Part shown: piece by piece, positions 48,027-56,120 of the stretch
Position numbering within the stretch: position 1 is the first letter of the stretch
How the letters are laid out: the number at the start of each line of letters is the position of its first letter
Assembly: GCF_000720635.1 (NCBI RefSeq)
Contig: NZ_JOCF01000006.1
Span: 62,001-126,000, forward strand
Direction: 5' to 3'
Length of the DNA stretch: 64,000 nt
Source of the DNA: Streptomyces sp. NRRL WC-3742
GTDB lineage: Bacteria > Actinomycetota > Actinomycetes > Streptomycetales > Streptomycetaceae
The notes under the pieces: model-generated
Databases searched by the model: none
What the model was told of the DNA's origin: nothing
What the model saw: the letters and a program-made list of their open reading frames with translations, nothing else
Program-made: the position numbers and the translations under genes

Positions 48027-49151
48027 TCAGCCCTTCTCGACCCGGGCGGTCCAGCGTTGCTCGACGTTGCTGAAGCGCCAGTAGGCGAGGGCGCAGGCCC
48101 AGACGACGACGAACATCCCGACCAGGATGTAGCCGACGTTGTCGAGGCTGATGTCGGCGATCCAGCCGGTGACGGGGTCGGTGAGGTCCAGCTTCTCGTG
48201 CAGGACGCCGACCAGCTCGATCGTGCCGATGACGAAGGCGACGGCGATGGAGAGCCCGGTGATGGTCAGGTTGTAGTACACCTTGCGGACCGGGTTGGAG
48301 AACGCCCAGTGGTACGCGAAGTTCATGAACGTGCCGTCGAGGGTGTCGAAGAGGCACATCCCGGCGGCGAACAGCAGCGGCAGGCAGACGATCGCGTACC
48401 AGGGCAGGCCCGAGGCCGCACCCGAGCCCGCCATCACCATCAGCGCCACCTCGGTGGCGGTGTCGAAGCCCAGGCCGAACAGCAGGCCCACCGGGTACAT
48501 CTGGCCGGGGCGGCGGATGGACTTGGTGAGCCGGCCGAGGATGCGGTTCATGAAACCGCGCTCGTCCAGGTGCTTCTCCAGCTGCTTCTCGTCGAAGTTC
48601 CCGGCCCGCATGGCCCGGTAGACCCGGTAGATCCCGACCAGCGCGACCAGGTTGATCGCGGCGATCAGGTACAGGAACGTCCCGGAGACGCTGGTGCCGA
48701 TGACGCCCAGCCACTGGTGGGTCGTCGACTCCTGGTCCACCAGGGTGCCGGCGACCTTCGCCCCGCCGGCCACCAGGGCGGCCATCGCCATCACGATGCT
48801 GGAGTGGCCCAGGGCGAACCAGAACCCGACGGAGACCGGGCGCTGCCCGTCGGCCATCAGCTTGCGGGTGGTGTTGTCGATCGCGGTGATGTGGTCGGCG
48901 TCGAAGGCGTGGCGCATGCCGAGGGTGTAGGCGGTGATGCCGAGGCCGACCCCGAACGCCTGGTTACCGACGGTGTAGTGGTTCGGCACGATCAGCAGGA
49001 ACAGCATGCCGAAGCCGACCACGTGCATGCCGAGGATGACGGCCAGCAGGCTCGCGGTGCGGACGGTGTCCTTGCGCTCCCACCGCGGGGGTGTCGTCCG
49101 TGACGGGGTCTCGTCCATGACGGTCATGACGGGCGGGCGTGTCCCACTCAC
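48027..49151 (-). CDS. Nickel/cobalt permease (NiCoT family)
   Basis: 374 aa with about eight membrane spans. The signature motifs are in order: LGMRHAFDADHITAIDN (metal-selecting helix II), FWFALGHSSIVMAMA, GLLFGLGFDTATEVALM and GMCLFDTLDGTFMNFAY. These proteins import Ni2+ or Co2+ with high affinity. Start codon uncertain: GTG 49151 is used, with ATG 49127 as an alternative. A possible Nur box lies about 110 bp upstream (49260-49274), which would fit nickel-dependent repression. Confidence 0.9.
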   Translation of the reverse strand: MSGTRPPVMTVMDETPSRTTPPRWERKDTVRTASLLAVILGMHVVGFGMLFLLIVPNHYTVGNQAFGVGLGITAYTLGMRHAFDADHITAIDNTTRKLMADGQRPVSVGFWFALGHSSIVMAMAALVAGGAKVAGTLVDQESTTHQWLGVIGTSVSGTFLYLIAAINLVALVGIYRVYRAMRAGNFDEKQLEKHLDERGFMNRILGRLTKSIRRPGQMYPVGLLFGLGFDTATEVALMVMAGSGAASGLPWYAIVCLPLLFAAGMCLFDTLDGTFMNFAYHWAFSNPVRKVYYNLTITGLSIAVAFVIGTIELVGVLHEKLDLTDPVTGWIADISLDNVGYILVGMFVVVWACALAYWRFSNVEQRWTARVEKG

Positions 49152-49561
49152 TTCTCGCTCAACTCTCGCTCACTTCTCGGGACGGGCGGTTCTGCCCCCG
49201 GTGAGAGAGGCGGGGAACACCGTAGGGTCTCGGCTCGCTTCCGGACAAGCCTGCGCACCTGCGAAGACTTTGCAACAGGGTCGCGCGGGCGGCGGCCGCG
49301 GGGTGGAGCGGGGTGAACGCGTGCGCTTCCGGAGGACGTAGGAGGGGCGGGAGCGTTCCGGCCGGGCGTTCCAGGCTGACGGGAAAGCGCAGGTCAGAGG
49401 GGGTGGAAGCGTTCCAGCGTCCCGTATCGGCCGGTAGGGCTGGCGGCCGTGGCGGGCGGCGGGCCAGAGTTCCGGTCGTCGGGGTCCGGCGGCTTCGCTC
49501 CACCGCCCGGCGGCTTCCTCGTCTCCTTCGCCTCCTTCCTCTCACGCTCACGGGGTTCTCC
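49152..49561. promoter_or_regulatory. 410-bp divergent region, nickel permease / lipoprotein
   Basis: No gene recognised. It holds the promoter of the nickel permease with the Nur-like site at 49260-49274 and TCTCGCTC direct repeats at about 49150-49180, and the promoter of the lipoprotein gene. No clear ribosome site precedes the lipoprotein ATG. Confidence 0.4.
49260..49274 (-). promoter_or_regulatory. Putative Nur (nickel Fur-family) box
   Basis: TGCGA-N5-TTGCA, one base from the tGCaa-N5-ttGCa arrangement reported for Streptomyces Nur. It lies upstream of a nickel-permease gene. The consensus is recalled from the literature, so confidence is moderate. Confidence 0.45.
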
Positions 49562-50353
49562 ATGTCCTCTCGTCGTACCTTCGTCCTGCCCGCGGCCCTC
49601 GCACTGGGCGCCGTCCTCGCCCTCACCGCCTGCGGTCCGGACAGCGGCGACGCCGGAGCCGCGCCGCAGGCGTCCGCCCCGGCCTCCGCCCCGGGTGCGC
49701 CGGCCCCGGGTGACTCCGCCGCCCCGGGCACCGCTGCGGGTGGCACCGCTTCGGGCGGCACTGCTGCGGGCGGCACCGCTCCGGGGGGCGCCACCAAAGC
49801 ACCCGCGTCGGCTCCGACTCCGGCGCGACCGGCCAACCCGGGCGGTGGCACCGGGGGCGCCGGCGGCGGAGCCGGCGAGGACGACCCGTACGGCTACAGC
49901 CACCTCTGCACCAACGAACAGCTGACGGTGAAGGTGAGCGCCCGGGCCGAGGCTCCGTCCCAGCGGGTCATCGAGGTCCACAACAAGGGCCCCAAGGCGT
50001 GCGGCCTCGACTACTACCCCGAGATCAGCATCGGCGACTCGCACGCCGCCTACCGCGACCAGGACATCCTGCCGATGGTGCCCAGCGGCCTCGGCGGCCC
50101 GCCCGCGTACGTGGTCGGCGCGGGCAAGGTCGCGTACGCGGTCGTCGACCTCAACCCGGGCGGCGCCTCCGGCGGCGCGGCCGGCAAGGTCGACGAGCTG
50201 AACGTCCTGGCGCGCAGCGGCCTGCCCACCGCCTACCGGATCAACGCCCCGCTGACGCCCGGCACCAAGGTCTCCAAGCCCAAGCTCGGCCTCTACCGCT
50301 CCACCGTCCCGGACGCGGCCGCCTCGGCGGCCACGGCGGACCACCAGTTGTGA
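49562..50353 (+). CDS. Lipoprotein with DUF4232-like domain
   Basis: 263 aa. Lipobox VLALTAC with Cys24. A low-complexity spacer of Pro/Ala/Gly/Thr (repeated GGTA) runs to about residue 110, followed by a compact beta domain beginning HLCTNEQLTVKVSARAEAPS with ALVVHNKGPKACGL-like features (here EVHNKGPKACGLDYYPEISI) typical of DUF4232. Anchored outside the membrane. It is followed by a gene for a membrane-tethered HTH protein, so the two may form a surface-sensing pair. Function unknown. Confidence 0.75.
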   Translation: MSSRRTFVLPAALALGAVLALTACGPDSGDAGAAPQASAPASAPGAPAPGDSAAPGTAAGGTASGGTAAGGTAPGGATKAPASAPTPARPANPGGGTGGAGGGAGEDDPYGYSHLCTNEQLTVKVSARAEAPSQRVIEVHNKGPKACGLDYYPEISIGDSHAAYRDQDILPMVPSGLGGPPAYVVGAGKVAYAVVDLNPGGASGGAAGKVDELNVLARSGLPTAYRINAPLTPGTKVSKPKLGLYRSTVPDAAASAATADHQL

Positions 50354-50472
50354 GCCGCGGTCAGGACCTCCTCGCGCCGGGCCCGGACGACAGCGTCTGG
50401 GCTCCGGCCGGTACGGTGAGCTGCGAGTTCGGTCAGGGGGCCGAGCCCGGCGGCGGTACGGGGAGGCAAGGC

Positions 50473-51774
50473 GTGGGCGTGGAGGCCGACGGGTTCGCGG
50501 CGATGCTGAGCGAGCTGAAGGAACGGTCGGGGCGCAGCTACGGCGTGCTCGCGTCCAGGCTGCACGTCAGCACGTCGACGCTGCACCGGTACTGCAACGG
50601 CGCGGCCGTACCGGCGGAGTACGCGCCGGTGGAACGCTTCGCCCGGGTCTGCGGGGCGGAGCCCGCGGAGCTGGTCGAGCTGCACCGGCGGTGGATACTG
50701 GCCGACGCGGCGAGGCGGCGGGAGCCGGGCGGCGCGGGCGGCGGGCAGGGCGCGAAGGCGGCGGAGGCTTCCGTGGCCGAGTCGTCGGCTGCGGCTGTTG
50801 TTCCGGCCGCCGCTGCGACCGTTGCTCCGGCTGCTGTTCCGGCCGCTGATCCGGCCGCCGTTCCTGCGGTCGAGGAGCCCGGGCCGGTGAACGAGCCGGT
50901 CGCCGGGGCCGGGGGCCGCTCCCGGTGGTCGCGCTCGCGGGTGCTGGTGGGCGCGGCGGCCCTGGTGGTGCTGGCCGCCGCCGTACCGGCGTACCTGATG
51001 CACAGCGACGGGCAGCGCTCGGCAGACGCTGCGGGTCAGGCGGGCACGACGACGCCTCCGACCGCCGCCGCTCCCGCTTCGGCTCCCGCCTCCGCACCTG
51101 CCGCCGTGGCCGCGCCCGCGTCGGCCTCGGCCGCTCCGCCGCCCCAGGCGCCGCCCGCCCCCTTCCACGTCAGCGTCCTGGCCACCGACTGGCAGAATCC
51201 CTGCGAGCAGTGGTTCCTCTCGCCCCGCCCGCCCGGCAAGGTGACCCCGCCGCCGACGATGTTCGCCGCCAACGACAGCTGGGCGGCCGCCCAGGAGGCC
51301 GTTCCGGCCGGTCACCTGCACCTCCAGCTGACGGCGCTGGGGGACAGCAGCCAGGTGGTGGTGCTGAACACGATCTCGATCGAGGTGGTCAGCACCCAGC
51401 CGGCGTTCAAGGGGTACGCGTACACCCCGGGCTCGGGCTGCGGCGGCGGGCTGGAGCCCTCCTCCTTCGACGTGGACCTGGACTCCTCCCCGCCCCGGAT
51501 CGTGGCGGTTCCCGAGACGGGTAAGAAGACCGCCCTCAACTTCCCGTTCAAGGTGTCGAATACCGATCCGCAGGTGATCAACATCGACGCGACCACCAAG
51601 AGCCAGGACGTCTCCTGGAACATCGTGCTGACGTACACCGCGGAGAACGGCCTTCAGGGCCGGATGACGGTGAACGACCACGACAAGGCGTTCCGCACGG
51701 TCGGGATGAAGGGCGCGCCGGCGTACTTCCTCAACGAGCGGACCTGGACCAAGACCTCGAACGACGTGCCCTGA
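50473..51774 (+). CDS. Membrane-tethered helix-turn-helix protein
   Basis: 433 aa from GTG 50473, six bases after GGGAGG. Residues 1-85 contain an XRE-like HTH (FAAMLSELKERSGRSYGVLA, LHVSTSTLHRYCNGAAVPAE). An Ala/Pro-rich linker leads to one transmembrane span (VLVGAAALVVLAAAVPAYLM), then a Pro/Ala-rich stretch and an outside domain of about 200 residues (WQNPCEQWFLSPRPPGKVTP onward). The layout, DNA-binding inside and sensor domain outside, recalls one-component transmembrane regulators. Similar Streptomyces proteins are widespread and poorly studied. Ligand and target unknown. Confidence 0.75.
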   Translation: MGVEADGFAAMLSELKERSGRSYGVLASRLHVSTSTLHRYCNGAAVPAEYAPVERFARVCGAEPAELVELHRRWILADAARRREPGGAGGGQGAKAAEASVAESSAAAVVPAAAATVAPAAVPAADPAAVPAVEEPGPVNEPVAGAGGRSRWSRSRVLVGAAALVVLAAAVPAYLMHSDGQRSADAAGQAGTTTPPTAAAPASAPASAPAAVAAPASASAAPPPQAPPAPFHVSVLATDWQNPCEQWFLSPRPPGKVTPPPTMFAANDSWAAAQEAVPAGHLHLQLTALGDSSQVVVLNTISIEVVSTQPAFKGYAYTPGSGCGGGLEPSSFDVDLDSSPPRIVAVPETGKKTALNFPFKVSNTDPQVINIDATTKSQDVSWNIVLTYTAENGLQGRMTVNDHDKAFRTVGMKGAPAYFLNERTWTKTSNDVP

Positions 51775-51786
51775 TCCGGGCCCGTC

Positions 51787-51821
51787 GCACTACTTCCGTA
51801 GTGGCACTACGGAAGTAGTGC
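51787..51821. repeat. Double palindrome A (17-bp perfect inverted repeat, 1-nt centre)
   Basis: Arm 51787-51803 is the exact complement of 51805-51821. Each arm is itself a smaller palindrome, CACTAC-TTCC-GTAGTG. It lies after the HTH gene and before the GNAT gene. A related element is at 53613-53646. Confidence 0.8.
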
Positions 51822-51981
51822 GGTGCCCCCGGGGGCAGGGCCTCGGTTCTTCTTCGGCTGTCGCGGTAAATGGGCGAGAATTTCCGCAGTAAATCGGGTC
51901 CGCGGACATTTCCCGGAAAGTTCTCGGAATTTCTCGGCGAATTGAGGAACCGTCACCGCGCCATTCGGCGTTCGGGCAGAC

Positions 51982-52503
51982 ATGAGCCAAGAACGGATAT
52001 CCCTGCGCCCGGTCGCCGAGTCCGACCTCCCGCAGTTCCTCGACCTCCTCAACAACCCCGACGCCATGGGCGAGCATCTGTGGTTCGGCTGGCGTCAGCC
52101 CGACCGCATCCGCCGCGTCTGGGCCGAGAACGGCCTGCTCACCGACGAGCAGTGGACCCTCGCGGTCACCGTGGACGGGGAGTTCTGCGGCTATGCCGCC
52201 GCCATGCGGGAGCGCGCGGCGCCGACGTCCTGGCACTGGAGCCTGGGGGCCCAACTCCTCCCCGAGGCGCGTGGTCGGGGTATCGGCACCCGGGCCCACC
52301 GGCTTTTCGTCGACTATCTGTTCGCCCATTCGCCGGTGATGCGCCTGGAGGCGGAGACCGAGGCCGGGAACCGGGCCGAGCAGCGGACCCTGGAGAAGGT
52401 CGGATTCGTCCGTGAGGGAGTGAAGCGGGCGCACACCTTCCGGGATGGCGAATGGCGGGACGTGGTGCTCTACAGCCTGCTGCGCACCGACCCCCGCCCG
52501 TAG
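51982..52503 (+). CDS. GNAT acetyltransferase (RimJ/RimL-like)
   Basis: 173 aa. It has the N-terminal ISLRPVAESDLPQFLDLLNN of RimL-type GNATs, the acetyl-CoA loop LLPEARGRGIGTRAHRLFVD (motif A, RGRGIG) and the C-terminal NRAEQRTLEKVGFVREG (motif B). It transfers acetyl groups to an unknown amine. No obvious ribosome site. It lies alone between double palindrome A and the PadR gene. Confidence 0.85.
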   Translation: MSQERISLRPVAESDLPQFLDLLNNPDAMGEHLWFGWRQPDRIRRVWAENGLLTDEQWTLAVTVDGEFCGYAAAMRERAAPTSWHWSLGAQLLPEARGRGIGTRAHRLFVDYLFAHSPVMRLEAETEAGNRAEQRTLEKVGFVREGVKRAHTFRDGEWRDVVLYSLLRTDPRP

Positions 52504-52514
52504 GCCCTCCCCTT

Positions 52515-52538
52515 CGGAGCCGGAGCCGGAGCCGGAGC
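52515..52538 (+). repeat. Four CGGAGC hexamers
   Basis: A short perfect tandem array downstream of the GNAT stop, continuing into CGGAGG and GGCGGT units. Probably replication slippage in non-coding DNA. Confidence 0.6.
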
Positions 52539-52605
52539 CGGAGGCGGTGGCGGTGGGGCCGGACGGGTGATGCCCGGCCCTGCCGCTTCCGGGAACCATG
52601 TTTCG

Positions 52606-52626
52606 CATGCTAGCTTGCATTGCATG
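52606..52626 (+). promoter_or_regulatory. PadR promoter/operator, probably leaderless
   Basis: CATGC (52606-52610) and GCATG (52622-52626) form an inverted repeat around TAGCTT (52611-52616), a good -10. A start site 7-8 bp after the -10 would fall on the ATG at 52624. The operator-like repeat therefore overlaps promoter and start codon, as expected for autorepression. Confidence 0.5.
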
Positions 52627-53004
52627 GTACCTGGCATCGCACACAACGAGCGCGCAGCGGACCCGGCCGACGGGCCCGTGGCGACCCAGCTGCGCAAGGG
52701 CGTGCTCGAGTACTGCGTCCTGGCGCTGCTGCGGGACGGGCCGTGCTACGGCGTCGAGCTGCTGCAGGCGCTGGAGCGGTTCCCGATGCTGGCGACCAGT
52801 CAGGGGACGATCTACCCCCTGCTGTCCCGGCTGCGCCGCAGCGGGCTCGCCGACACGTTCCTACGCGACTCGCCGAGCGGTCCCTCCCGTCGCTACTACA
52901 CCCTCACCGATGCCGGCCGCAGCGCTCTGGAGGAGTTCGCCGCGCTGTGGCCGGCCTTCCGCGAAACCGTCGACCACGTCCTCTCCCCGGGAGACACCCC
53001 GTGA
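52624..53004 (+). CDS. PadR-family transcriptional regulator
   Basis: 126 aa from ATG 52624; earlier frame starts would read through the promoter. Winged-helix core: LEYCVLALLRDGPCYGVELLQ, TSQGTIYPLLSRLRRSGL, SRRYYTLTDAGRSAL, all diagnostic of PadR. PadR proteins usually repress adjacent transporter or membrane genes and their own. Its stop overlaps the GTG of the HAAS-domain gene (GTGA), the standard PadR/HAAS arrangement in Gram-positive bacteria. The Cys in ECYG-like positions (EYCVLA, GPCYG) may matter for ligand or redox sensing, but this is only noted. Confidence 0.9.
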   Translation: MVPGIAHNERAADPADGPVATQLRKGVLEYCVLALLRDGPCYGVELLQALERFPMLATSQGTIYPLLSRLRRSGLADTFLRDSPSGPSRRYYTLTDAGRSALEEFAALWPAFRETVDHVLSPGDTP

Positions 53005-53606
53005 ACAACCCCACCGAGCACCCCCTGGTCCGCGCCCACCTCGACGCCGTCGACCGGTACACCGCCCCGCTGCCCGCCGAACGCCGCCGTGAACTCCTCG
53101 CGGACCTGCGCGAGCACGTCGAGATCGCCCTCGCCGAGTGCGACCCCGCCGACGAGAACGCCGTCCGGCAGGTCCTCGACCGGCTCGGCAGCCCCCGGCG
53201 GATCGCCGACGCCGCGCTGGCCGAGGAGGGCGGCACCCGGCCCGAACCGGAGACCGGCCGCCGCACCAACCTCACCCTGCTCCTCGCGGTGCTGCCGATG
53301 CCGCTGCTCCTCGTCCCCGCGATCGGGCCGGTCCTCGCGCTGATCACCGCCGTCGTCGCCGCGATCCGGGTCGCGAAGTCCGTGCAGTGGACGCGCCGGG
53401 AGAAGAGGCAGGCGGCCCTGCTCCTGCTCAGTCCGATCCTCCTCACCCCGGTGGCTGCCGCCGTCGTCGCCGTCGCGTCGACCTCGGGCCTGAGCCCGGC
53501 CGGCGTCCTCACCGCCTGCGCCATCGGCTTCTGCCCCACCCTCGTCGCGGCCCTGCGCCTCTCCCGCTCCGCAGCCCGCCTGCGCACCGCCACCCTGGCC
53601 GGCTGA
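53001..53606 (+). CDS. HAAS-domain (DUF1700-like) membrane protein
   Basis: 201 aa, GTG overlapping the PadR stop. The cytoplasmic HAAS-like helical domain comes first (VDRYTAPLPAERRRELLADL, ENAVRQVLDRLGSPRRIADA), then a pair of spans (LLAVLPMPLLLVPAIGPVLA, ITAVVAAIRVA) and two further hydrophobic segments near 155-185. In other bacteria HAAS proteins work with PadR in envelope stress responses. The operon is bracketed by double palindromes A and B. Confidence 0.8.
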   Translation: MNNPTEHPLVRAHLDAVDRYTAPLPAERRRELLADLREHVEIALAECDPADENAVRQVLDRLGSPRRIADAALAEEGGTRPEPETGRRTNLTLLLAVLPMPLLLVPAIGPVLALITAVVAAIRVAKSVQWTRREKRQAALLLLSPILLTPVAAAVVAVASTSGLSPAGVLTACAIGFCPTLVAALRLSRSAARLRTATLAG

Positions 53607-53612
53607 GGCAGA

Positions 53613-53646
53613 GCACTACTTGCGTAGTGCCACTACGCAAGTAGTG
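53613..53646. repeat. Double palindrome B with a partial third unit
   Basis: 53613-53629 pairs with 53631-53646 (16 of 17 bases) around C53630. It is the same design as palindrome A, but TTCC/GGAA is replaced by TTGC/GCAA in both arms. A third, degenerate copy starts CACTACG at 53648. Confidence 0.8.
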
Positions 53647-53657
53647 GCACTACGTCC

Positions 53658-53879
53658 GTGGGTCGGGTCGGCACATGCCGGCCTCGCCGAGTCCCGGCGG
53701 CGCCGCAGCCGATCGAGTACGCGGCGCTGCGGGTCGAGGCGGTGCCCCAGCTCGGCACGGGTGACGGGCGGTGGTTCCATCGGCTGACCGCCCACCACCA
53801 CGCCGTCGACCCGCCCGTCTTCGACGGGCCCTCGGCACGGCAGATCTGGTCCGGGATCCTTGAGAACCGGTACCGGTGA
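53658..53879 (+). CDS. Possible small protein or gene remnant
   Basis: 73 codons with high third-position GC from about codon 19 on (IEYAALRVEAVPQLG, WFHRLTAHHHAVDPPVFDG), ending 10 bases before the next GNAT start. It follows palindrome B with no ribosome site. It may be the 3' end of a decayed gene. Not recognised. Confidence 0.3.
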   Translation: MGRVGTCRPRRVPAAPQPIEYAALRVEAVPQLGTGDGRWFHRLTAHHHAVDPPVFDGPSARQIWSGILENRYR

Positions 53880-53889
53880 GAGGAGCGGC

Positions 53890-54474
53890 ATGACCAGCGA
53901 CATCGCCAGTGACGACCCGCGGTTCGCCGCGTACGATCCCGACCCCGTCGAACGGCAGGCGCCGGTGGCGGCCATGGTGGCGGAGACGGTCGAGGCGGAC
54001 GTGCCAGTCCTGGCCGCGTTGCAGGCCCGGGCGCGCGGCGGGTCGGCGGGGGAGTGGGCGCAGCGAATCCGTCGGGGGCTCGGCGGTGAGCGAAGCCTGG
54101 TGGTCACCGCGAGGGTGGCGGACGAACTCGCCGGGTACGCGAACGTGGCCTTCCTGTCCGCAGATGAGCCCTCCGGCTACTACCTCACCGGCGTCACCGT
54201 CGATCCCGCCTGGCGGCGTCGCGGCCTGGGGAGGCTGCTGACCGAGTGGCGGATGGAGTGGGTGTGGGGGAGGCATGAGCCGGTGTGGTGCTTCGTCTCC
54301 GCCGAGAACCGCGCCTCGCTGGACCTGCACCGGGAGTTGGGGTTCGAGCGGGTGGCGTCCGGCCCGTCGTTCCAGGGCGTCACGTTCGCCTGCGGCGAGG
54401 GGTGGCTCCTGCGGGCGGACCCTCCAAGTCAGGGTCGACGGCGGAAGTCGAGCATGGAGAAGACCTTGTCGTAG
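53890..54474 (+). CDS. GNAT acetyltransferase
   Basis: 194 aa, ATG after GAGAGGAGCGGC. Acetyl-CoA loop in YYLTGVTVDPAWRRRGLGRL (motif A), then WCFVSAENRASLDLHRELGF (motif B). The last ~15 residues (SQGRRRKSSMEKTLS) lie over the 3' end of the convergent GNAT gene, a 46-bp tail-to-tail overlap. Substrate unknown. Confidence 0.85.
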   Translation: MTSDIASDDPRFAAYDPDPVERQAPVAAMVAETVEADVPVLAALQARARGGSAGEWAQRIRRGLGGERSLVVTARVADELAGYANVAFLSADEPSGYYLTGVTVDPAWRRRGLGRLLTEWRMEWVWGRHEPVWCFVSAENRASLDLHRELGFERVASGPSFQGVTFACGEGWLLRADPPSQGRRRKSSMEKTLS

Positions 54475-54995
54475 CGGCGTTCGCCGACCGCGACGAAGTC
54501 GGGCAGGCGGCCGTACTCGGTGAAGCCCAACGACCGGTAGAGGTGCAGGGCGTTGGCGTTGTCGCCACGGGCGTCCAGGGTGAGGACCTCGATTCCCGCC
54601 GCTCGGGCGTCCTCGATCAGGGCGGCGGTCAACGCCCGCCCAACGCCCCGGCCGTGGACGGCGGCATCGACCGCGAGCTTCTCCAGGTCCGCGTTCGGCC
54701 GATGGGTCGGCCGGGCGTAGCGGAGCCAGTACCCGAGCCCGACGAGCCGACGGTCCAGGTACGCCAGACGCAGGGAGCCGTCCCCGGCCCGTACGGCGGC
54801 GAGGACGTGGTCGAGCAGGTCCCCCACCTCGCCCGGGGAGGGCGGTTCGACCCAGCCGAGCGCGGCGCCCCCGCGTACCAGGTCGGCGAGGATCCGGTGC
54901 GCGGATTCGGCGAGCCGGCCCGCCAGTTCAGGATCGGACGCCACCTGCGCGGCGTCGAGGACGACGGGTGTGGTCGTCGTCGGGTCGCTGGTCAT
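54429..54995 (-). CDS. GNAT acetyltransferase
   Basis: 188 aa from ATG 54995 (55007 is an equally possible start; neither has a clear ribosome site). It has LEKLAVDAAVHGRGVGRALT (motif A) and LTLDARGDNANALHLYRSLG (motif B), a complete GNAT fold. It converges on, and overlaps, the rightward GNAT at 53890-54474. Substrate unknown. Confidence 0.83.
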   Translation of the reverse strand: MTSDPTTTTPVVLDAAQVASDPELAGRLAESAHRILADLVRGGAALGWVEPPSPGEVGDLLDHVLAAVRAGDGSLRLAYLDRRLVGLGYWLRYARPTHRPNADLEKLAVDAAVHGRGVGRALTAALIEDARAAGIEVLTLDARGDNANALHLYRSLGFTEYGRLPDFVAVGERRYDKVFSMLDFRRRP

Positions 54996-55078
54996 GATCG
55001 GCAGCATAGCCAGCAACCGAGTCGCTGCTGCGCACGAGCATGTTGGCCGCTGACCGACGTCCCCGGGACCACATGTGG

Positions 55079-55288
55079 TCAGGAGGGAAGATCGCCCGAG
55101 CGGACGGCCGCGACGAAGGCTCCCCAGGCGGAAGCCGAGAAAACGAGGGCCGGGCCCTGGGGGTCCTTGGAATCACGTACGGGGACGAGACCGGGGAATC
55201 CGGGGGCTACCTCGATGCAGGCGCCGCCGTTCCCGCCGCTGTAGCTGCTCTTGCGCCATGTGGTCGCGTCGAGCTCGTTCCTCATCAT
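55079..55288 (-). CDS. DUF397 small protein
   Basis: 69 aa. WRKSSYSGGNGGACIEVAPG and PVRDSKDPQGPALVFSASAW are diagnostic of DUF397, small actinobacterial proteins encoded beside XRE-DUF5753 regulators. AGGAG lies seven bases before the ATG at 55288. Its 5' part overlaps the regulator gene's 3' end by 116 bp in another frame. DUF397/DUF5753 pairs such as BldB-related modules affect development; the role of this one is unknown. Confidence 0.9.
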   Translation of the reverse strand: MMRNELDATTWRKSSYSGGNGGACIEVAPGFPGLVPVRDSKDPQGPALVFSASAWGAFVAAVRSGDLPS

Positions 55289-56120
55289 TCCTGAACTCCT
55301 CCAGCGCGTCGGCCATCCGGGTGAGCGACTCGGTCACCGACAGGGCCTCCCCGGTGAGCAGATCATAGCTGCGCCGATGCCTCGCCACTGTTTCCGGAGA
55401 GTCGCTCGCATGCCCTCGGTCGAGACTCTCCGAGTAGGTGTAGGTTCGACCATCAGGCATGTCCAGCAACATCATTGAGACGGTGAGGCTTGCCCCTCGA
55501 GGCGCGAACGGCGTGATCCTGATGCCGATGTTCGGGCGCTTGGCCATCGCCAGGAGATGCTCCATCTGGCGCCGCATCACACCTGGACCGCCGTAGACGG
55601 TCCGGATGGCACTCTCGTCCAGAATTGCGAGCAGGAGCGGCCCGTCTGGATCGAGAAATCGCTCCTGCCGCGCCAGTCGGGCCATCGTCCGCTGCCTGAT
55701 CAGGTCGCGGTTCCCAGCTGCATCGCTCGAAGCGAACACCGCCTCCGCGTACTCACGGCACTGCAGCAATCCGTCCACCACGGCGATGTGGAAGGTCCTT
55801 ACGGCCACCGCCTCGGACTCCCTGTCGACGTGACTCTGGAACCAATCCGGATGCTCGATATCCGCGTGCCAGTCCACCCGTTCCCAGAGGCGGACCAGCA
55901 AGCCCCCCATGTCCAGCTCTTCGTCGGCGAGCTCCACCATCCTTCGGTCCATCGCGCGCTTTCCGCTCTCGTAGCGGGTGATCTGTGTTCGGTGGCAGTG
56001 CAGGACCGTGCCCAACTCGTCCTGCTTGAGACCGGCCCGCTCGCGTGCGAAGCGGAGCGCCTCTCCGAACATCGCAGCCGGGCTCCTCGTCGTCCCGTTC
56101 TCAAGTCGCCGATGTGACAT
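55173..56120 (-). CDS. XRE-family regulator with DUF5753 domain
   Basis: 315 aa. The N-terminal HTH is FGEALRFARERAGLKQDELG followed by HRTQITRYESGKRAM. The DUF5753 ligand-like domain spans about 95-280 (VVDGLLQCREYAEAVFASSD, ESAIRTVYGGPGVMRRQMEH, TYTYSESLDRGHASDSPETV). About 30 Arg-rich residues (RRERRRLHRGSPRIPRSRPRT-like) extend past the usual end and overlap the DUF397 gene out of frame. Either this tail is real or it shows a lost stop codon. Confidence 0.88.
   Translation of the reverse strand: MSHRRLENGTTRSPAAMFGEALRFARERAGLKQDELGTVLHCHRTQITRYESGKRAMDRRMVELADEELDMGGLLVRLWERVDWHADIEHPDWFQSHVDRESEAVAVRTFHIAVVDGLLQCREYAEAVFASSDAAGNRDLIRQRTMARLARQERFLDPDGPLLLAILDESAIRTVYGGPGVMRRQMEHLLAMAKRPNIGIRITPFAPRGASLTVSMMLLDMPDGRTYTYSESLDRGHASDSPETVARHRRSYDLLTGEALSVTESLTRMADALEEFRNDEERARRDHMAQEQLQRRERRRLHRGSPRIPRSRPRT

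Noticed and set aside
49735..49800. Coding microsatellite as a functional repeat
   Set aside because: The Gly/Ala/Thr codon repeat is simply the low-complexity spacer of the lipoprotein.
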